The notes: generated from the sequence alone by a model not told the origin. Numbered from the stretch's first letter, positions 34,409 through 44,297 are shown. The stretch is 64,000 bases of DNA from Porphyrobacter sp. IPPAS B-1204 (GCA_003724185.1 RHGM01000004.1:162510-226509), one strand, 5' to 3'. Made by a program: numbers and translations.

Positions 34409-34455
34409 GGGTTCGGCAGGTGACAGGGGCGGCGTAAGCGATTAGCGAGCGCGCC

Positions 34456-35085
34456 ATGACCCAGACACAGCTCTATCTCATTTCCCCGCTCGACGTGGGC
34501 GGCGATTTCCCGCAGCGGCTTGAACGTGCCTTGGTAGCGGGCAAAGACCTTGTCACCGCCTTCCAGTTCCGCGTCAAAGGCGTCGACAGCCACGAGGCCG
34601 CCGCGCTGGCTGCGCCGCTTCAGGCGATCTGCGCGGCGCATGATGTTGCCTTTATCGTCAACGATTCGGTGAGTCTCGCCAAGCGGTTGAAGGCGGATGG
34701 TGTGCATCTGGGGCAGGATGACGGGGCGCCCCGCGAGGCGCGGGAAGAACTGGGGCGTGAGGCGCAGATCGGCGTCACCTGCCACGCCAGCCGCCACATG
34801 GCGATGGAAGCGGGCGAGGCGGGGGCGGACTATGTCGCGTTCGGGGCGTTCTACCCCTCGACCACCAAGGATAAGGGCCCGGACGCCGAGGTGCCCGAGC
34901 CTGAGCTGCTGCAATGGTGGACCCAGATCTTCGAAATCCCCTGTGTCGCCATCGGCGGGATCACGCCGGACAATTGCAAGCCGCTGATCGAGGCCGGTGC
35001 TGATTTCCTCGCGGTGTCGGGCGCGGTCTGGAGCGGCGACGAGGTTGCCGCGGTGGAAGCCTTTGCGAAGGCGATTAGGGGGTAG
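34456..35085 (+). CDS. thiE: thiamine-phosphate synthase
   Basis: It couples HMP-diphosphate and thiazole phosphate to thiamine phosphate. This protein has 209 residues and a TIM barrel with FQFRVKG, FIVNDSVSLAKRLKADGVHLGQDD, IGVTCHASRHMAMEAGEAGADYVAFGAFYPSTTK and IPCVAIGGITPDN ... FLAVSGAVWSGD. No TPP riboswitch is seen in the 47-bp gap before it. Its link to fba rather than other thi genes recurs in sphingomonads; it supplies the cofactor for tkt and the E1 subunits nearby. Confidence 0.85.
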   Translation: MTQTQLYLISPLDVGGDFPQRLERALVAGKDLVTAFQFRVKGVDSHEAAALAAPLQAICAAHDVAFIVNDSVSLAKRLKADGVHLGQDDGAPREAREELGREAQIGVTCHASRHMAMEAGEAGADYVAFGAFYPSTTKDKGPDAEVPEPELLQWWTQIFEIPCVAIGGITPDNCKPLIEAGADFLAVSGAVWSGDEVAAVEAFAKAIRG

Positions 35086-35296
35086 GTTCTATCCGGACAA
35101 CCGACGGTCCACTTTCGGGGGTCCCACGATCAGGCTCCGATGTCAGATAATGGGTGGAATTCGGAATGGCGGGTTTGCGGCGTCCCAATGGCCACCACGC
35201 TGCTGTAAATCAGTCCTTTATCTCCCTCGGCTAATTCCCTTACGTTGGGATCATGGCTTGCTTCGTCATGGCGGGGCACTTCCGGAAGGTGAACAA

Positions 35297-35986
35297 ATGA
35301 TGGCGCGGCGCGGGGTTCTGGGTATGCTGTCGGGCGGGGCGGCTGCCTTGCTTTCGGGATGCGGGCTGTTCGGAGGCAACAGCTATCGCTTCAGGATGAC
35401 GGTCGAGGTCGACACACCGCAAGGATTGAAAACCGGATCAAGCGTTTACGCAGTCACGGGTTTCACGACCAGTGACCTGATGACTGGCGGCACATCATCG
35501 GACACCGAGTTCAAAGGCGAAGCGGCAATGGTGGACCTCGGCGATGGTCGGGTGCTCTTCGCCCTGCTGCGGATGGCGAACGGGACGAGTTCCGACGATC
35601 ATCTCGCGATCATGTCGATGAAGGCGATGGACCCGGCCTATGCCAACAACAAGAAGGACAGCGCGCAACGGATCGCCGCGGGCAGCGCGATCACGTCACC
35701 TGCCGAGGTGGCGCCGAAGGACTATCCGCTGCTGGTGACCTTTGGGGACATGCAGGACCCCACCAGTGTCACCCGCGTCGATCCGGCAAATCTTGCCGCA
35801 AGCTTCGGGCCGGGCGTGCGGCTTAAGCGGATCATGGTCGAGGTCACCGATGATGACGTGACGATGGGAATTGAGGAGCGGTTGGGGTGGTTATTCAATC
35901 CGAACCGAAAGCGTATTTCCCCCGACAAGAAACCCGAGGGCATCCCATTGGGTAACTTCGACGGCCTGTTTTCCACAAGGCGATGA
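35297..35986 (+). CDS. putative lipoprotein
   Basis: This protein has 229 residues. The N-terminus is a lipoprotein signal with a twin-Arg-free basic start and lipobox LLSGC (Cys near residue 22). The mature part is hydrophilic with beta-like segments (YRFRMTVEVDTPQGLKTGSSVYAVTGF, LKRIMVEVTDDDVTMG). ATG 35297 and ATG 35300 are adjacent alternatives. No family is recognised. The 211-bp gap upstream carries no gene. It ends 3 bp before a broken gene. Confidence 0.7.
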   Translation: MMARRGVLGMLSGGAAALLSGCGLFGGNSYRFRMTVEVDTPQGLKTGSSVYAVTGFTTSDLMTGGTSSDTEFKGEAAMVDLGDGRVLFALLRMANGTSSDDHLAIMSMKAMDPAYANNKKDSAQRIAAGSAITSPAEVAPKDYPLLVTFGDMQDPTSVTRVDPANLAASFGPGVRLKRIMVEVTDDDVTMGIEERLGWLFNPNRKRISPDKKPEGIPLGNFDGLFSTRR

Positions 35987-35989
35987 GAA

Positions 35990-36229
35990 ATGAAGACCAG
36001 CAAAGATTTGTTTCTCGCGATACTTTCGCTGGACTCCTATAACCGAGGATACGGCGTTAACATCAACGGCCTTGATGCCAGAGGATTGATCGGCAACGCG
36101 ACTATTCGAGAGGCGGAAGATGGAGAGTAAGACGGTTGGGAAGCCGCCGGCTTCTACGCGACCGCCTACAAACTGCCTCCCGGGTATATCGAGGACCTCT
36201 CCGGCACGGTGATTTCCTACCGGGGCTAA
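35990..36229 (+). pseudogene. truncated gene with in-frame TAA, lipase/hemolysin-like N-terminus
   Basis: It starts MKTSKDLFLAILSLDSYNRGYG, a beginning I associate with lipase-like (DUF2974/Ca-binding) proteins of Erythrobacteraceae. TAA stops it at codon 47 (36128-36130), but the same frame goes on WEAAGFYATAYKLPPGY to GTVISYRG and a second stop, where homologues would continue YRGTD. So it has a nonsense codon and a lost C-terminus. Confidence 0.6.
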
Positions 36230-36344
36230 TGCGCCCAAGATCGGCTGCGCGGATGACGCAAATGGGGTCGATTGCGGAACGGCAGCTTATTTCCTCGCAA
36301 TACCAAAAGCGGACGCCGTGCGCCTGCGATTTTTGGCGCGCAGC

Positions 36345-36767
36345 CTAGGTCCCGTTGCCCACGCGCGTGCAGATCAGCTTGCTCAGGCTCCCGTCCGGGT
36401 TGACCTTCTGCAAGGTGTTCTCGCCCAGAACCCGGAACCGCTGGTCCTTCTTGGGGCCGCGGGTGAACACCACCTCAGTGCCGCGCAGCAGGTAGATCCC
36501 GGCGCCTTCGGGGCTGATGTAGCTGGAGGCTGTGCCGATGCGGAAGGCTTCTTCGGGCACTTCGATGAAAGCCTCGCCCCCGGCATCGCCCGGCAGCGCG
36601 CATTGCCATTCGCCATGCTGGAGAATGCCGAGCATCCCGCTGTTGGGCGACGCCGTGCGGCTTTGCGGGCGGGAGGCGTTGCGGTCCTGCGCTTGTGCGC
36701 CGCCCGGCAGGAACGCCGCAGCCGCCGCCGCGCTGATGATCAGCAGGAAAATGTATCGGGCCTTCAT
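36345..36767 (-). CDS. secreted hypothetical protein
   Basis: This protein has 140 residues from ATG 36767. The signal peptide is clear (ARYIFLLIISAAAAAAFLPGGAQAQ, cut near residue 27). The mature part has one Cys pair (QCALPGD and LICTRVG) that could form a disulphide, and strands such as GEAFIEVPEEAFRIG and IYLLRGTEVVFTRGP. No known domain is recognised. It diverges from efp. Confidence 0.7.
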   Translation of the reverse strand: MKARYIFLLIISAAAAAAFLPGGAQAQDRNASRPQSRTASPNSGMLGILQHGEWQCALPGDAGGEAFIEVPEEAFRIGTASSYISPEGAGIYLLRGTEVVFTRGPKKDQRFRVLGENTLQKVNPDGSLSKLICTRVGNGT

Positions 36768-36937
36768 GGCCGCCCCTCTAACAGCGCGCACGCCCGATCG
36801 CCACGCCTTTTGCACCATTTGCGCGTGCTTGCCCCGCCGCACCCTGTCGGCTATGGGCGCGCATCATTTCGGGTTGCACGCCTTCTTGGTGGTGCGCCTT
36901 CTTGCTCTTTCCATCCTGTATAAAGGCCCACAGCCCC

Positions 36938-37501
36938 ATGAAGATCAGCGGCGTCGATATCCGCCCCGGCAACATTCTGGAATATGAAGGCGGCATCTGG
37001 AAGGTTGCCAAGATCCAGCACACCCAGCCCGGCAAGGGCGGTGCGTACATGCAGGTCGAAATGAAGAACCTGCAGGATGGCCGCAAGACCAACGTGCGCT
37101 TCCGCAGCGCCGACACCATCGAACGCGTGCGCCTCGACACCAAGGAATTCCAGTTCCTCTATGCCGAGGGCGATGATCTGGTGTTCATGGACAATGACAC
37201 CTACGAACAGATCACGCTGCCCGGCGACCTGCTGGGTGATGCGCGCCCCTTCCTGCAGGACGGGATGCAGGTGAACCTCGAGCTGTGGGACGAAAAGCCG
37301 ATCTCGGTCGAACTGCCCTCGCAGATCGAAGCTGTGATTGTCGAAGCGGACGCCGTGGTGAAGGGGCAGACCGCCTCTTCCAGCTACAAGCCCGCGATCC
37401 TCGACAACGGCGTGCGCATCATGGTGCCGCCGCACATCGGCAGCGGCACGCGCATCATCGTCGATGTGTATGAGCAGGCCTACGTCGGCAAGGCGAGCTG
37501 A
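36938..37501 (+). CDS. efp: elongation factor P
   Basis: EF-P relieves ribosome stalling at polyproline stretches. This protein has 187 residues and three beta-barrel domains. The tip loop of domain I is [12 protein letters not shown], carrying the lysine (K34 region) that is modified in many bacteria. Family motifs follow: [21 protein letters not shown] and the C-terminal [19 protein letters not shown]. An inositol-phosphatase gene follows after 9 bp, suggesting co-transcription. Confidence 0.95.
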   Translation: MKISGVDIRPGNILEYEGGIWKVAKIQHTQPGKGGAYMQVEMKNLQDGRKTNVRFRSADTIERVRLDTKEFQFLYAEGDDLVFMDNDTYEQITLPGDLLGDARPFLQDGMQVNLELWDEKPISVELPSQIEAVIVEADAVVKGQTASSSYKPAILDNGVRIMVPPHIGSGTRIIVDVYEQAYVGKAS

Positions 37502-37510
37502 GCACACATC

Positions 37511-38329
37511 ATGGCAGCTATTTCCGGCCTGATCCGCGTGATGGAACGCGCCGCGCGTAAAGCGGGCGGGCGTCTGCGGCGCGATTTCGGCGAAGTCGAA
37601 CACCTTCAGGTCAGCCGCAAGGGCCCGGCCGATTTCGTCAGCAAGGCCGATATTCGCGCCGAACGCACGCTGTATGACGAATTGCTCGCCGCCCGTCCGG
37701 GCTGGGGCTTTGTCATGGAAGAGGCCGGCGTGATCGAGGGCGATCCCGGCATGCCGCGCTGGATCGTCGATCCCTTGGATGGCACCAGCAACTTCCTCCA
37801 CGGCATCCCGCATTTCGCGATCAGCATCGCCGCGCAGGAACCGCGCCCCGATGGCAAGGGCTGGGGCGATGTGGTGGCGGGCGTCGTCTATCAGCCGATC
37901 ACCGACCAGACCTTCTGGGCGGAGAAATCACGCGGCGCATGGCTTCAGGATGCGCGGCTGCGCGTCTCGGCCCGCTCTCGCCTTGCGGACGCTTTGGTGG
38001 CGACCGGCGTGCCGTTCTTCGGGCATGGCGACTTTGCCGAGTGGAGCCGGATTTTCGGCGCCATCGGCCCGGAAGTCGCAGGCATCCGCCGCTTCGGCGC
38101 GGCCTCGCTCGATCTGGCCTATGTGGCGCAGGGCCGGTTTGATGGTTTCTGGGAAAGCGGGCTTTCCGAATGGGATACCGCGGCAGGCTGCCTGCTGGTG
38201 CGCGAGGCTGGTGGGTTCGTCAGCGATTACCGCGGCCGGTCGGAACCGATCCATGCAGGCCAGGTGCTGGCCGCCAATGACGCGCTCCATTCCAAACTGC
38301 ACAAGCTGCTGGCAGGAGCCTTGCGCTAG
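37511..38329 (+). CDS. suhB: inositol monophosphatase family protein
   Basis: This protein has 272 residues with the three metal-site motifs of the family: VMEEAG, WIVDPLDGTSNFLHGIPHF (D87, D90) and SEWDTAAGCLLVREAGG. It dephosphorylates inositol phosphates or related sugar phosphates; SuhB-type members also act in ribosome assembly. It lies 9 bp after efp, consistent with a translation-linked unit. Confidence 0.88.
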   Translation: MAAISGLIRVMERAARKAGGRLRRDFGEVEHLQVSRKGPADFVSKADIRAERTLYDELLAARPGWGFVMEEAGVIEGDPGMPRWIVDPLDGTSNFLHGIPHFAISIAAQEPRPDGKGWGDVVAGVVYQPITDQTFWAEKSRGAWLQDARLRVSARSRLADALVATGVPFFGHGDFAEWSRIFGAIGPEVAGIRRFGAASLDLAYVAQGRFDGFWESGLSEWDTAAGCLLVREAGGFVSDYRGRSEPIHAGQVLAANDALHSKLHKLLAGALR

Positions 38330-38380
38330 ACTTGCCTTGCGGCGGAGGCCTCGCTAACAGCGCGAAGCATCCGCTCCGGG

Positions 38381-38465
38381 CGCCCCTGTGGTGGAATTGG
38401 TAGACGCGCTCGACTCAAAATCGAGTTTCGAAAGAAGTGCCAGTTCGAGTCTGGCCAGGGGCACC
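38381..38465 (+). tRNA. tRNA-Leu (anticodon CAA)
   Basis: A class II tRNA with a long variable arm: acceptor GCCCCTG/CAGGGGC, anticodon stem CTCGA/TCGAG around CTCAAAA giving CAA (codon TTG), encoded CCA at 38463-38465. Confidence 0.93.
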
Positions 38466-38480
38466 ACCTCCCTCAAAATC

Positions 38481-39962
38481 TCAGGCCGCGACCGGCTCGA
38501 ACACCGCCGTTGCCGGGTTGGCGACGAAGTGCCGGGCGAGGGCGGCGCTGTCTGATGCAACCTGCTCGACGCTGGCAACCAGCCGTTCTGCCTCGGCATC
38601 GCTCATCAAAGGCGAGAAGTTCACCCGCACGAATCCGGGCTTTTCCAGTTCTTGCCCGGCGCGGATGGCGCGGTGGATCGCCTGCGAGGCATCAGTGTTG
38701 ATCGCAAGAAGGCTATGAACGTAGGGACCGGCGCAGGCACAGCCGCCGCGCGCCTGAACGCCGAAGCAATCGCTGAGGATGCGGGTGGCAAGCTGGTGGT
38801 GGACCAGCCCGCCCGCTGCATCGCGCAACCGGAATGACACGATCGGCAGGTGTTCGGCCATCACGCGGCCCAGCACCTCGATCCGTGGATTGGCTCGCCA
38901 ACGGGACAACGCCTTGCGGCAAAGCTGGCCTGCGCGCTCGTCCAAGTCTGCTTCGATCATGCAGCCGCGCACAATGCACGCAAGCGCGGTGCGGATGTCA
39001 CCGATGGCGTTGGGCGTGCCGGCTTCCTCGCGCACGGCGAGGTCGATGTGATAATCCTGACCCGATGGCGAGACAAAGCTGACGGTGCCGCCGCCGGGTG
39101 CCGAGGGCTTGTCCAGCACCACCGCATCGCGCCGCACCACCAGCCCGCCTGATGAGGCCGGACCGCCAAGAAACTTGTGGGGTGAAAATACCAGCGCATC
39201 GATATGGACATCAGCAGCCGGGCGCATTGCCAGCGGAATGTAGGAAGCAGCCCCGGCATAGTCCCAAATCACCTTTCCGCCCGCCGCCTGGACCATGCGC
39301 GACACAGCCGCGACATCGGTCAGCGCGCCGGTGACGTTCGACCCTGCGGAAAAGGCGGCGATGATCCGCCTGCCATCGGCCCCCTTCAGCGCCTCGGCCA
39401 GTGCGGCACGGTCAGGCCCGCCATCCGCATCTTCGGGCAGTTCAATCACCTCGGCGCCGCTCTCGCGCCATGGCAGAAGGTTGGAGTGGTGCTCGTAAGG
39501 TCCGAGCAGAACCAGCGCACGCCGTCCCCGTGCATCGCATTGGTCTCCCCCGAACAGCCGCACCAGCTTCTGGATGCCCGCGGTTGCGCCCGATCCGGCG
39601 AAGATCACCGCATCATCCGCGCCCGCCCCGCAGAACCGCGCCACCTCGGCCCGGGCAGCGCGGCGTAGGGCGTTGATCGACCGCCCGCACCACGATGCCT
39701 GGGTGTGCGGGTTGGCGTAGACCGGCAGCACGTGCTCCATCACGAAAGTCTCGACCTCGCGCAGCGCCCGGCCAGACGCGGCGTAATCGGCATAAAGCAG
39801 CGGCTGTGGCCCCAGCGGCCCCTCGATCACGGCGTCCTTGCCGATGATCGATCCGGCCAGCGTGCGACTGGCCAGTTTGCCGCGAATATCGCTGCGGAAG
39901 GTGTCGAACAATGCGAGGGCCTGAGCCACGGCAGGATCGGTCTTGGCGGGGATGGATGTCAT
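38481..39962 (-). CDS. class V aminotransferase / cysteine-desulfurase-like PLP enzyme
   Basis: This protein has 493 residues. PLP-fold features: VIFAGSGATAGIQKLVRLF, LGPYEHHSNLLPWRESGA, AFSAGSNVTG, VIWDYAGAASYI and FSPHKFLGGPASSGGLV with K263 as the PLP lysine. VQARGGCACAGPYVHSLL near residue 400 resembles the reactive-Cys loop of cysteine desulfurases, but the protein is longer than IscS/SufS and the substrate is uncertain. It diverges from an Lrp-type regulator gene 73 bp away, which probably controls it. Confidence 0.78.
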   Translation of the reverse strand: MTSIPAKTDPAVAQALALFDTFRSDIRGKLASRTLAGSIIGKDAVIEGPLGPQPLLYADYAASGRALREVETFVMEHVLPVYANPHTQASWCGRSINALRRAARAEVARFCGAGADDAVIFAGSGATAGIQKLVRLFGGDQCDARGRRALVLLGPYEHHSNLLPWRESGAEVIELPEDADGGPDRAALAEALKGADGRRIIAAFSAGSNVTGALTDVAAVSRMVQAAGGKVIWDYAGAASYIPLAMRPAADVHIDALVFSPHKFLGGPASSGGLVVRRDAVVLDKPSAPGGGTVSFVSPSGQDYHIDLAVREEAGTPNAIGDIRTALACIVRGCMIEADLDERAGQLCRKALSRWRANPRIEVLGRVMAEHLPIVSFRLRDAAGGLVHHQLATRILSDCFGVQARGGCACAGPYVHSLLAINTDASQAIHRAIRAGQELEKPGFVRVNFSPLMSDAEAERLVASVEQVASDSAALARHFVANPATAVFEPVAA

Positions 39963-40035
39963 GCGCGCATTTTCGCGCAGGTTCCGCGGGATTTCATTAC
40001 CGTTCTTGGCAAAATTCAGCTAATCGGTCGATCAT

Positions 40036-40509
40036 ATGACCACTGAACCCTTCGAAATTGACACAATTGATCGCAGAATTCTGATGGCGCTTCAGGCCGA
40101 TGCCTCGCTCAGCCAGCGGGCATTGGCAGAAAATGTCGGCCTGTCGCAGAACGCGTGCTGGCGCAGGCTTCAGCGACTCCAGAACGAAGGCGTGCTGCGC
40201 GGGCAGCGCGCCGAGGTCGATCTGGCGCGGCTTGGTCTTGATCTGGTGGTGATCGTGATGATCAAGACCCCGCACCATTCGAAGGACTGGGCCGTGGCGT
40301 TCAAAGCCCATGTCGAACGCATCACGGGCGTGGTCGATCTGTACCGCATCGGCGGTGAGTGGGATTATCTTATCAAGGTCGTGACGCCCGGGATCAGGGG
40401 CTATGACCGGTTCTATCAGCAACTGGTTGACGGGTTCGATCTGTCTGTTGTGACGGGCCATTTCGTCATGGAAGAGATGATCAGTGCCCGCCCGGTGAGG
40501 CTGGTTTAG
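40036..40509 (+). CDS. Lrp/AsnC-family transcription regulator
   Basis: This protein has 157 residues. The N-terminal helix-turn-helix is typical (IDRRILMALQADASLSQRALAENVGLSQNACWRRLQRLQ), followed by the effector domain (VDLARLGLDLVVIVMIK ... YRIGGEWDYLIKVVTPGIRGYDRFYQQLVD). Such proteins sense amino acids and often control the adjacent divergent gene, here the PLP enzyme. The shared 73-bp spacer must hold both promoters. Confidence 0.9.
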   Translation: MTTEPFEIDTIDRRILMALQADASLSQRALAENVGLSQNACWRRLQRLQNEGVLRGQRAEVDLARLGLDLVVIVMIKTPHHSKDWAVAFKAHVERITGVVDLYRIGGEWDYLIKVVTPGIRGYDRFYQQLVDGFDLSVVTGHFVMEEMISARPVRLV

Positions 40510-40629
40510 CCTGTTTGTGCGTGCAACCTCGGGCGTCCATTGCTGACGTTCAGGGGCAGCACTGACCTGCGTTAGCGATAAACAGCTTGTCGAGTGTGGT
40601 CCGGATTGGCTAGCCCGTCAGCCAACGCC

Positions 40630-42465
40630 ATGCTCGATGCACCATCCTATCATGCGATAGCGGCCATGGCGGTGACCATCGCCATGTTCATCGCCTTTGC
40701 CCGGGGCCGCTACCCTGAGGAAATCATCTCGCTTGTCACCATCGCGGTGATCGGGGTGGGGCTGTATTTCGCGCCGCTGCAAGGCACTAAGCCGACTGAT
40801 GGGCTCGCGCTGGCGTTCGGCGGGTTCGGGCATCAGGCGCTGATCACGATTTGTGCCCTGATGATCATGGGCCGGGGATTGGTGGTCACCGGGGCGCTGG
40901 AACCGTTTGCCCGGCTGCTGGAAAGCGTTTTCAAGATCAACGGCCAGCTGGGCCTGCTGTTTGCGCTGCTGGTGGCGTTCACGCTGTCGATGTTCGTCAA
41001 TGATACGCCCGTGATGGTGCTGCTGTTGCCGATCCTGGTGGCGTTGGCAGGCAGGGGGATGATGGCGTCCTCCAAGACACTGATGCCGATCAATGCGGCC
41101 GTGCTGATTGGCGGCATGGGGACGACGATCGGCACTTCGACCAATATTCTGGTGGTATCCATCGCTTCGGATATCGGAATGCGGCCGCTGGGCGTGTTCG
41201 AATTCACCCCGATTGTGCTGGTCGCTGCGTTGTTTGCGCTGCCCTATCTGTGGCTCGTGATGCCCCGGCTTATGCGCGACAACAGTGTGGTGGCGGACAA
41301 TATCCGCCGGACGTTCCACACGCGTCTGCGGGTTGGCACCAGCAGCATGTTGGCGGGGGCCGAATTGTCGGCGGTCAAGCCGAAGTTGCCGGAAGGCATC
41401 ACCTTCCACGACACGCCTCCCGGTCTGCTTCAGCCCGAGCAGCGCCTGCACATATCCGGGACGCATGAAGCGCTGGAAGAAGCCGCGCGCGTGCTCAAAG
41501 GCGAGCTGGCCCCCGCATGGGTGCTCGACCGCATTCGCCGCGTCTCGAAAACGCAGGGAGAGGACATCGTCGCTGTCGAGATGACGGTGACTGCAGATTC
41601 GCGCCTGATCACCCGGACACTCGCCAGTTCGGGAATTGCCGATTTGTACGGCGTCGCGGTGCTGGGCATACACCGGCCCGATCGCCTGCTTGGCGAACGC
41701 GATATCTATTCCGAGGCGGGCGATCTGCGCATTCTCGAAGGCGATGTCCTGCTGGTGATGGGGATCGACGAGGATTTGCAGACCTTCGCGCGCAACGATG
41801 GCTTGCTGCGGCTCGAAGGCGCACGCGAATTGCCACGCCGGTCGAAGGCGGTGTTGGCAGGGGCGATCATGCTGGGTGCGATCGCAACAGCTTCGATTGG
41901 TCTGCCGTGGTTTGACGCAGGCGGCTATGCCCCGATCAAGCTGCCGATTGCGATTTCGGCGCTGGCGGGTGCGATCATCATGTTCGTCACCGGCTGCGTG
42001 AAGTTTGACCGCGTCGGCCGCGCGCTTTCGGCCAAGGTGATCGTGCTGATCGCCGCCAGCCTCGCCATCGGCCGCGTGATTGATGAAAGCGGCGCGGCGG
42101 AATGGCTGGGGCAGGCGCTTTCGCTGGGCCTCGCCTATCTGCCGCCTGCGCTGGTGTTGTCGGCGATCATGCTGTTCGTCACGATCGTCACCAACTTTGC
42201 GTCCAACGCGACGGCTGCCACGATCGGCACGCCAATCGCATTCAGCATCGCAACCCAGCTTGGCCTGCCGCCCGAGCCGCTCGTGCTGGCGGTGCTGTTC
42301 GGGTGCAATCTGTGTTATGCGACGCCGATTGCCTACCAGACCAATATGCTGATCATGTCCGAAGGCGGGTATGAATTCCGGGATTACATCCGTGCCGGGG
42401 TGCCGCTGGTGGCGCTGATGGTGACGGTGCTCTCGGTGCTGCTGGTGCTGTGGTACGGGCTATAA
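40630..42465 (+). CDS. SLC13/DASS-type transporter with central TrkA-C domains
   Basis: This protein has 611 residues. N- and C-terminal hydrophobic halves (each with several membrane helices) contain the family-type loops VNDTPVMVLLLPIL, GGMGTTIGTSTNILVVSIA and TNFASNATAATIGTPIAFS. Between them is a soluble part of about 200 residues with two RCK/TrkA-C-like repeats (around TADSRLITRTLASSGIADLYGV). It likely imports a divalent anion such as sulphate or a dicarboxylate with sodium. ATG 40630 is used. No linked metabolic gene identifies the substrate. Confidence 0.8.
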   Translation: MLDAPSYHAIAAMAVTIAMFIAFARGRYPEEIISLVTIAVIGVGLYFAPLQGTKPTDGLALAFGGFGHQALITICALMIMGRGLVVTGALEPFARLLESVFKINGQLGLLFALLVAFTLSMFVNDTPVMVLLLPILVALAGRGMMASSKTLMPINAAVLIGGMGTTIGTSTNILVVSIASDIGMRPLGVFEFTPIVLVAALFALPYLWLVMPRLMRDNSVVADNIRRTFHTRLRVGTSSMLAGAELSAVKPKLPEGITFHDTPPGLLQPEQRLHISGTHEALEEAARVLKGELAPAWVLDRIRRVSKTQGEDIVAVEMTVTADSRLITRTLASSGIADLYGVAVLGIHRPDRLLGERDIYSEAGDLRILEGDVLLVMGIDEDLQTFARNDGLLRLEGARELPRRSKAVLAGAIMLGAIATASIGLPWFDAGGYAPIKLPIAISALAGAIIMFVTGCVKFDRVGRALSAKVIVLIAASLAIGRVIDESGAAEWLGQALSLGLAYLPPALVLSAIMLFVTIVTNFASNATAATIGTPIAFSIATQLGLPPEPLVLAVLFGCNLCYATPIAYQTNMLIMSEGGYEFRDYIRAGVPLVALMVTVLSVLLVLWYGL

Positions 42466-42630
42466 GCCGGGGCCGGTGAAAGCGCGGCAGCCAGTGGCGC
42501 CGACTGCCGCGCCGCAGGCGGTCCATCTTCGAAATACTCATCCATGTCATTGTGCGGAGACCATTTGTCCGGTCACGGCGAGTGCAAATCGCGTGACGGA
42601 CATAATGCGTCTGAAGCCAGGGGAAATGAC

Positions 42631-42912
42631 ATGACCGAAGAACGCACCACCGAAACGCGCACGCCCGAAGGCAATGTTCATACCCACACCACTGTTGTCA
42701 CCGACCAGCCGCGATCGGGCGGCGGGTTCAAGTGGTTCGGATTGCTGGTTCTTGTCATCGTCGCTGTGGCGGCGGTGCTGATCTTCACACGGATGAGCGA
42801 TGCCGAAGTGGCCAAGGACAACGCTGTGGCCGGTGCAGCTGAAGACGTCGGCGCTGCTGCAGGCCAGGTCGGAGAAGCAGCCGAACAAGCGATAGACTCC
42901 GTCACTGAATGA
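42631..42912 (+). CDS. small membrane-anchored hypothetical protein
   Basis: This protein has 93 residues: a polar, Thr-rich N-terminus, one membrane helix (FGLLVLVIVAVAAVLIFT), and an Ala/Glu-rich helical tail (AAEDVGAAAGQVGEAAEQAID). AGGGGA precedes ATG 42631. No family is recognised. Confidence 0.6.
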   Translation: MTEERTTETRTPEGNVHTHTTVVTDQPRSGGGFKWFGLLVLVIVAVAAVLIFTRMSDAEVAKDNAVAGAAEDVGAAAGQVGEAAEQAIDSVTE

Positions 42913-42980
42913 TCGTGTGACCTTGCCAGCCCCATGCCAGACGCCGTAGCGTCGGGTCGAACTTGAACGGGGAGGCTGGC

Positions 42981-44297
42981 ATGAAGCGGGCATGGGTATT
43001 GATCGGAGCAAGCGCGCTTGTGCTTGCGTCGCAGGCGCAGGCGGACGAATTGCGCGATGCGGTGGCGGCGGACCTGCCTGCGCTTGTCGAGCTTTATCAG
43101 GATCTCCACGCCAACCCGGAACTCAGCTTTCAGGAGGTCGAGACAGCGAAGAAGCTCGCCGCGCGCGCCCGGGCGCTGGGGTTCGAGGTCACCGAGGGCG
43201 TCGGCAAGACCGGCGTGGTCGCGGTGATGCGCAATGGCGCTGGTCCCACCGTGATGCTGCGCGCCGACATGGACGGGCTGCCGGTGATCGAGCAGACCGG
43301 ACTGCCCTATGCCTCCAAGCGCCGCGCGGTAGCACAGAACGGCACTGAGACCGGGGTGATGCACGCCTGCGGTCACGATACCCACATGGCCGCGTGGATC
43401 GGCACAGCGCAGCTTCTTTCCGAGCGGCGCGACAAGTGGTCGGGCACGCTGGTGATGATCCTCCAGCCTGCAGAGGAAATCGGCGAAGGCGCCAAGGCGA
43501 TGCTCGATGACGGGCTTTATAGCCGCTTTCCCAAGCCCGATTTTGTGCTGGCCTTCCACGATGCCGCACAGTTTCCGGCAGGGCACATTGGATACGCCAA
43601 CGGCTTTGCGCTCGCCAATGTCGATTCGGTCGATATCGTGGTGCCGGGGGTGGGCGGGCACGGGGCCTATCCCCACACAACCAAAGACCCGGTGGTGCTC
43701 GCCTCTGCCATCGTCATGCGGCTGCAGACGCTTGTGAGCCGCGAATTGAACCCCACCGATTCGGCAGTGGTCACCGTCGGCAGCTTTCAGGCAGGGTCGA
43801 AGCACAACATCATCCCCGATGAAGCGCGGTTGCAGATCACGGTGCGCAGCTATTCTGACGAGACGCGCCAGAAACTGCTCGATGGGATCGCCCGGATTGC
43901 CCGGGGCGAGGCGATTGCCGCCGGAATGCCCGATGACAAGCTGCCGCGTGTGACGGTTGCGGATCCTTACGTGCCTGCGACCTACAACACCTCAGCCCTG
44001 ACCGAAAGGGTGGCTGCGCTTCTCAAGCCGCGTTTCGAAGGCAAGGTGTCCGAAGTGCCCGCTGTGATGGGCGGGGAGGATTTCAGCCAGTTTTACCGCG
44101 CTGACCGCGAAAATGTGGAATCGCTGATCCTGTGGGTCGGCGGGGTGCGGCAGTCTGAATGGGAAAAGGCCCAAAAGGGCGAGATCACGCTGCCTTCGCT
44201 CCACTCACCGTTCTGGGCGCCCGATGCGCCGGTGGTGATTGCCACCGCGACCGAGGCGCTGACCGCAGCGACGCTCGATCTCATGGGGAAACCCTGA
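42981..44297 (+). CDS. secreted M20-family amidohydrolase
   Basis: This protein has 438 residues. A signal peptide (WVLIGASALVLASQAQA) places it in the periplasm. The catalytic domain has VMLRADMDGLPV, MHACGHDTHMA (metal ligands), ILQPAEEIGEGAKAML and VMGGEDFSQF, with the dimerisation domain in between (GGHGAYPHTTKDPV). It belongs with the aminoacylase/hippurate hydrolase/IAA-amino acid hydrolase type and removes acyl groups from amino acids or short peptides. Downstream, GC-rich inverted sequence at about 44311-44340 may end transcription. Confidence 0.85.
   Translation: MKRAWVLIGASALVLASQAQADELRDAVAADLPALVELYQDLHANPELSFQEVETAKKLAARARALGFEVTEGVGKTGVVAVMRNGAGPTVMLRADMDGLPVIEQTGLPYASKRRAVAQNGTETGVMHACGHDTHMAAWIGTAQLLSERRDKWSGTLVMILQPAEEIGEGAKAMLDDGLYSRFPKPDFVLAFHDAAQFPAGHIGYANGFALANVDSVDIVVPGVGGHGAYPHTTKDPVVLASAIVMRLQTLVSRELNPTDSAVVTVGSFQAGSKHNIIPDEARLQITVRSYSDETRQKLLDGIARIARGEAIAAGMPDDKLPRVTVADPYVPATYNTSALTERVAALLKPRFEGKVSEVPAVMGGEDFSQFYRADRENVESLILWVGGVRQSEWEKAQKGEITLPSLHSPFWAPDAPVVIATATEALTAATLDLMGKP

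Noticed and set aside
34409..34455. TPP riboswitch before thiE
   Set aside because: The 47-bp gap is too short and lacks the conserved thi-box sequence.
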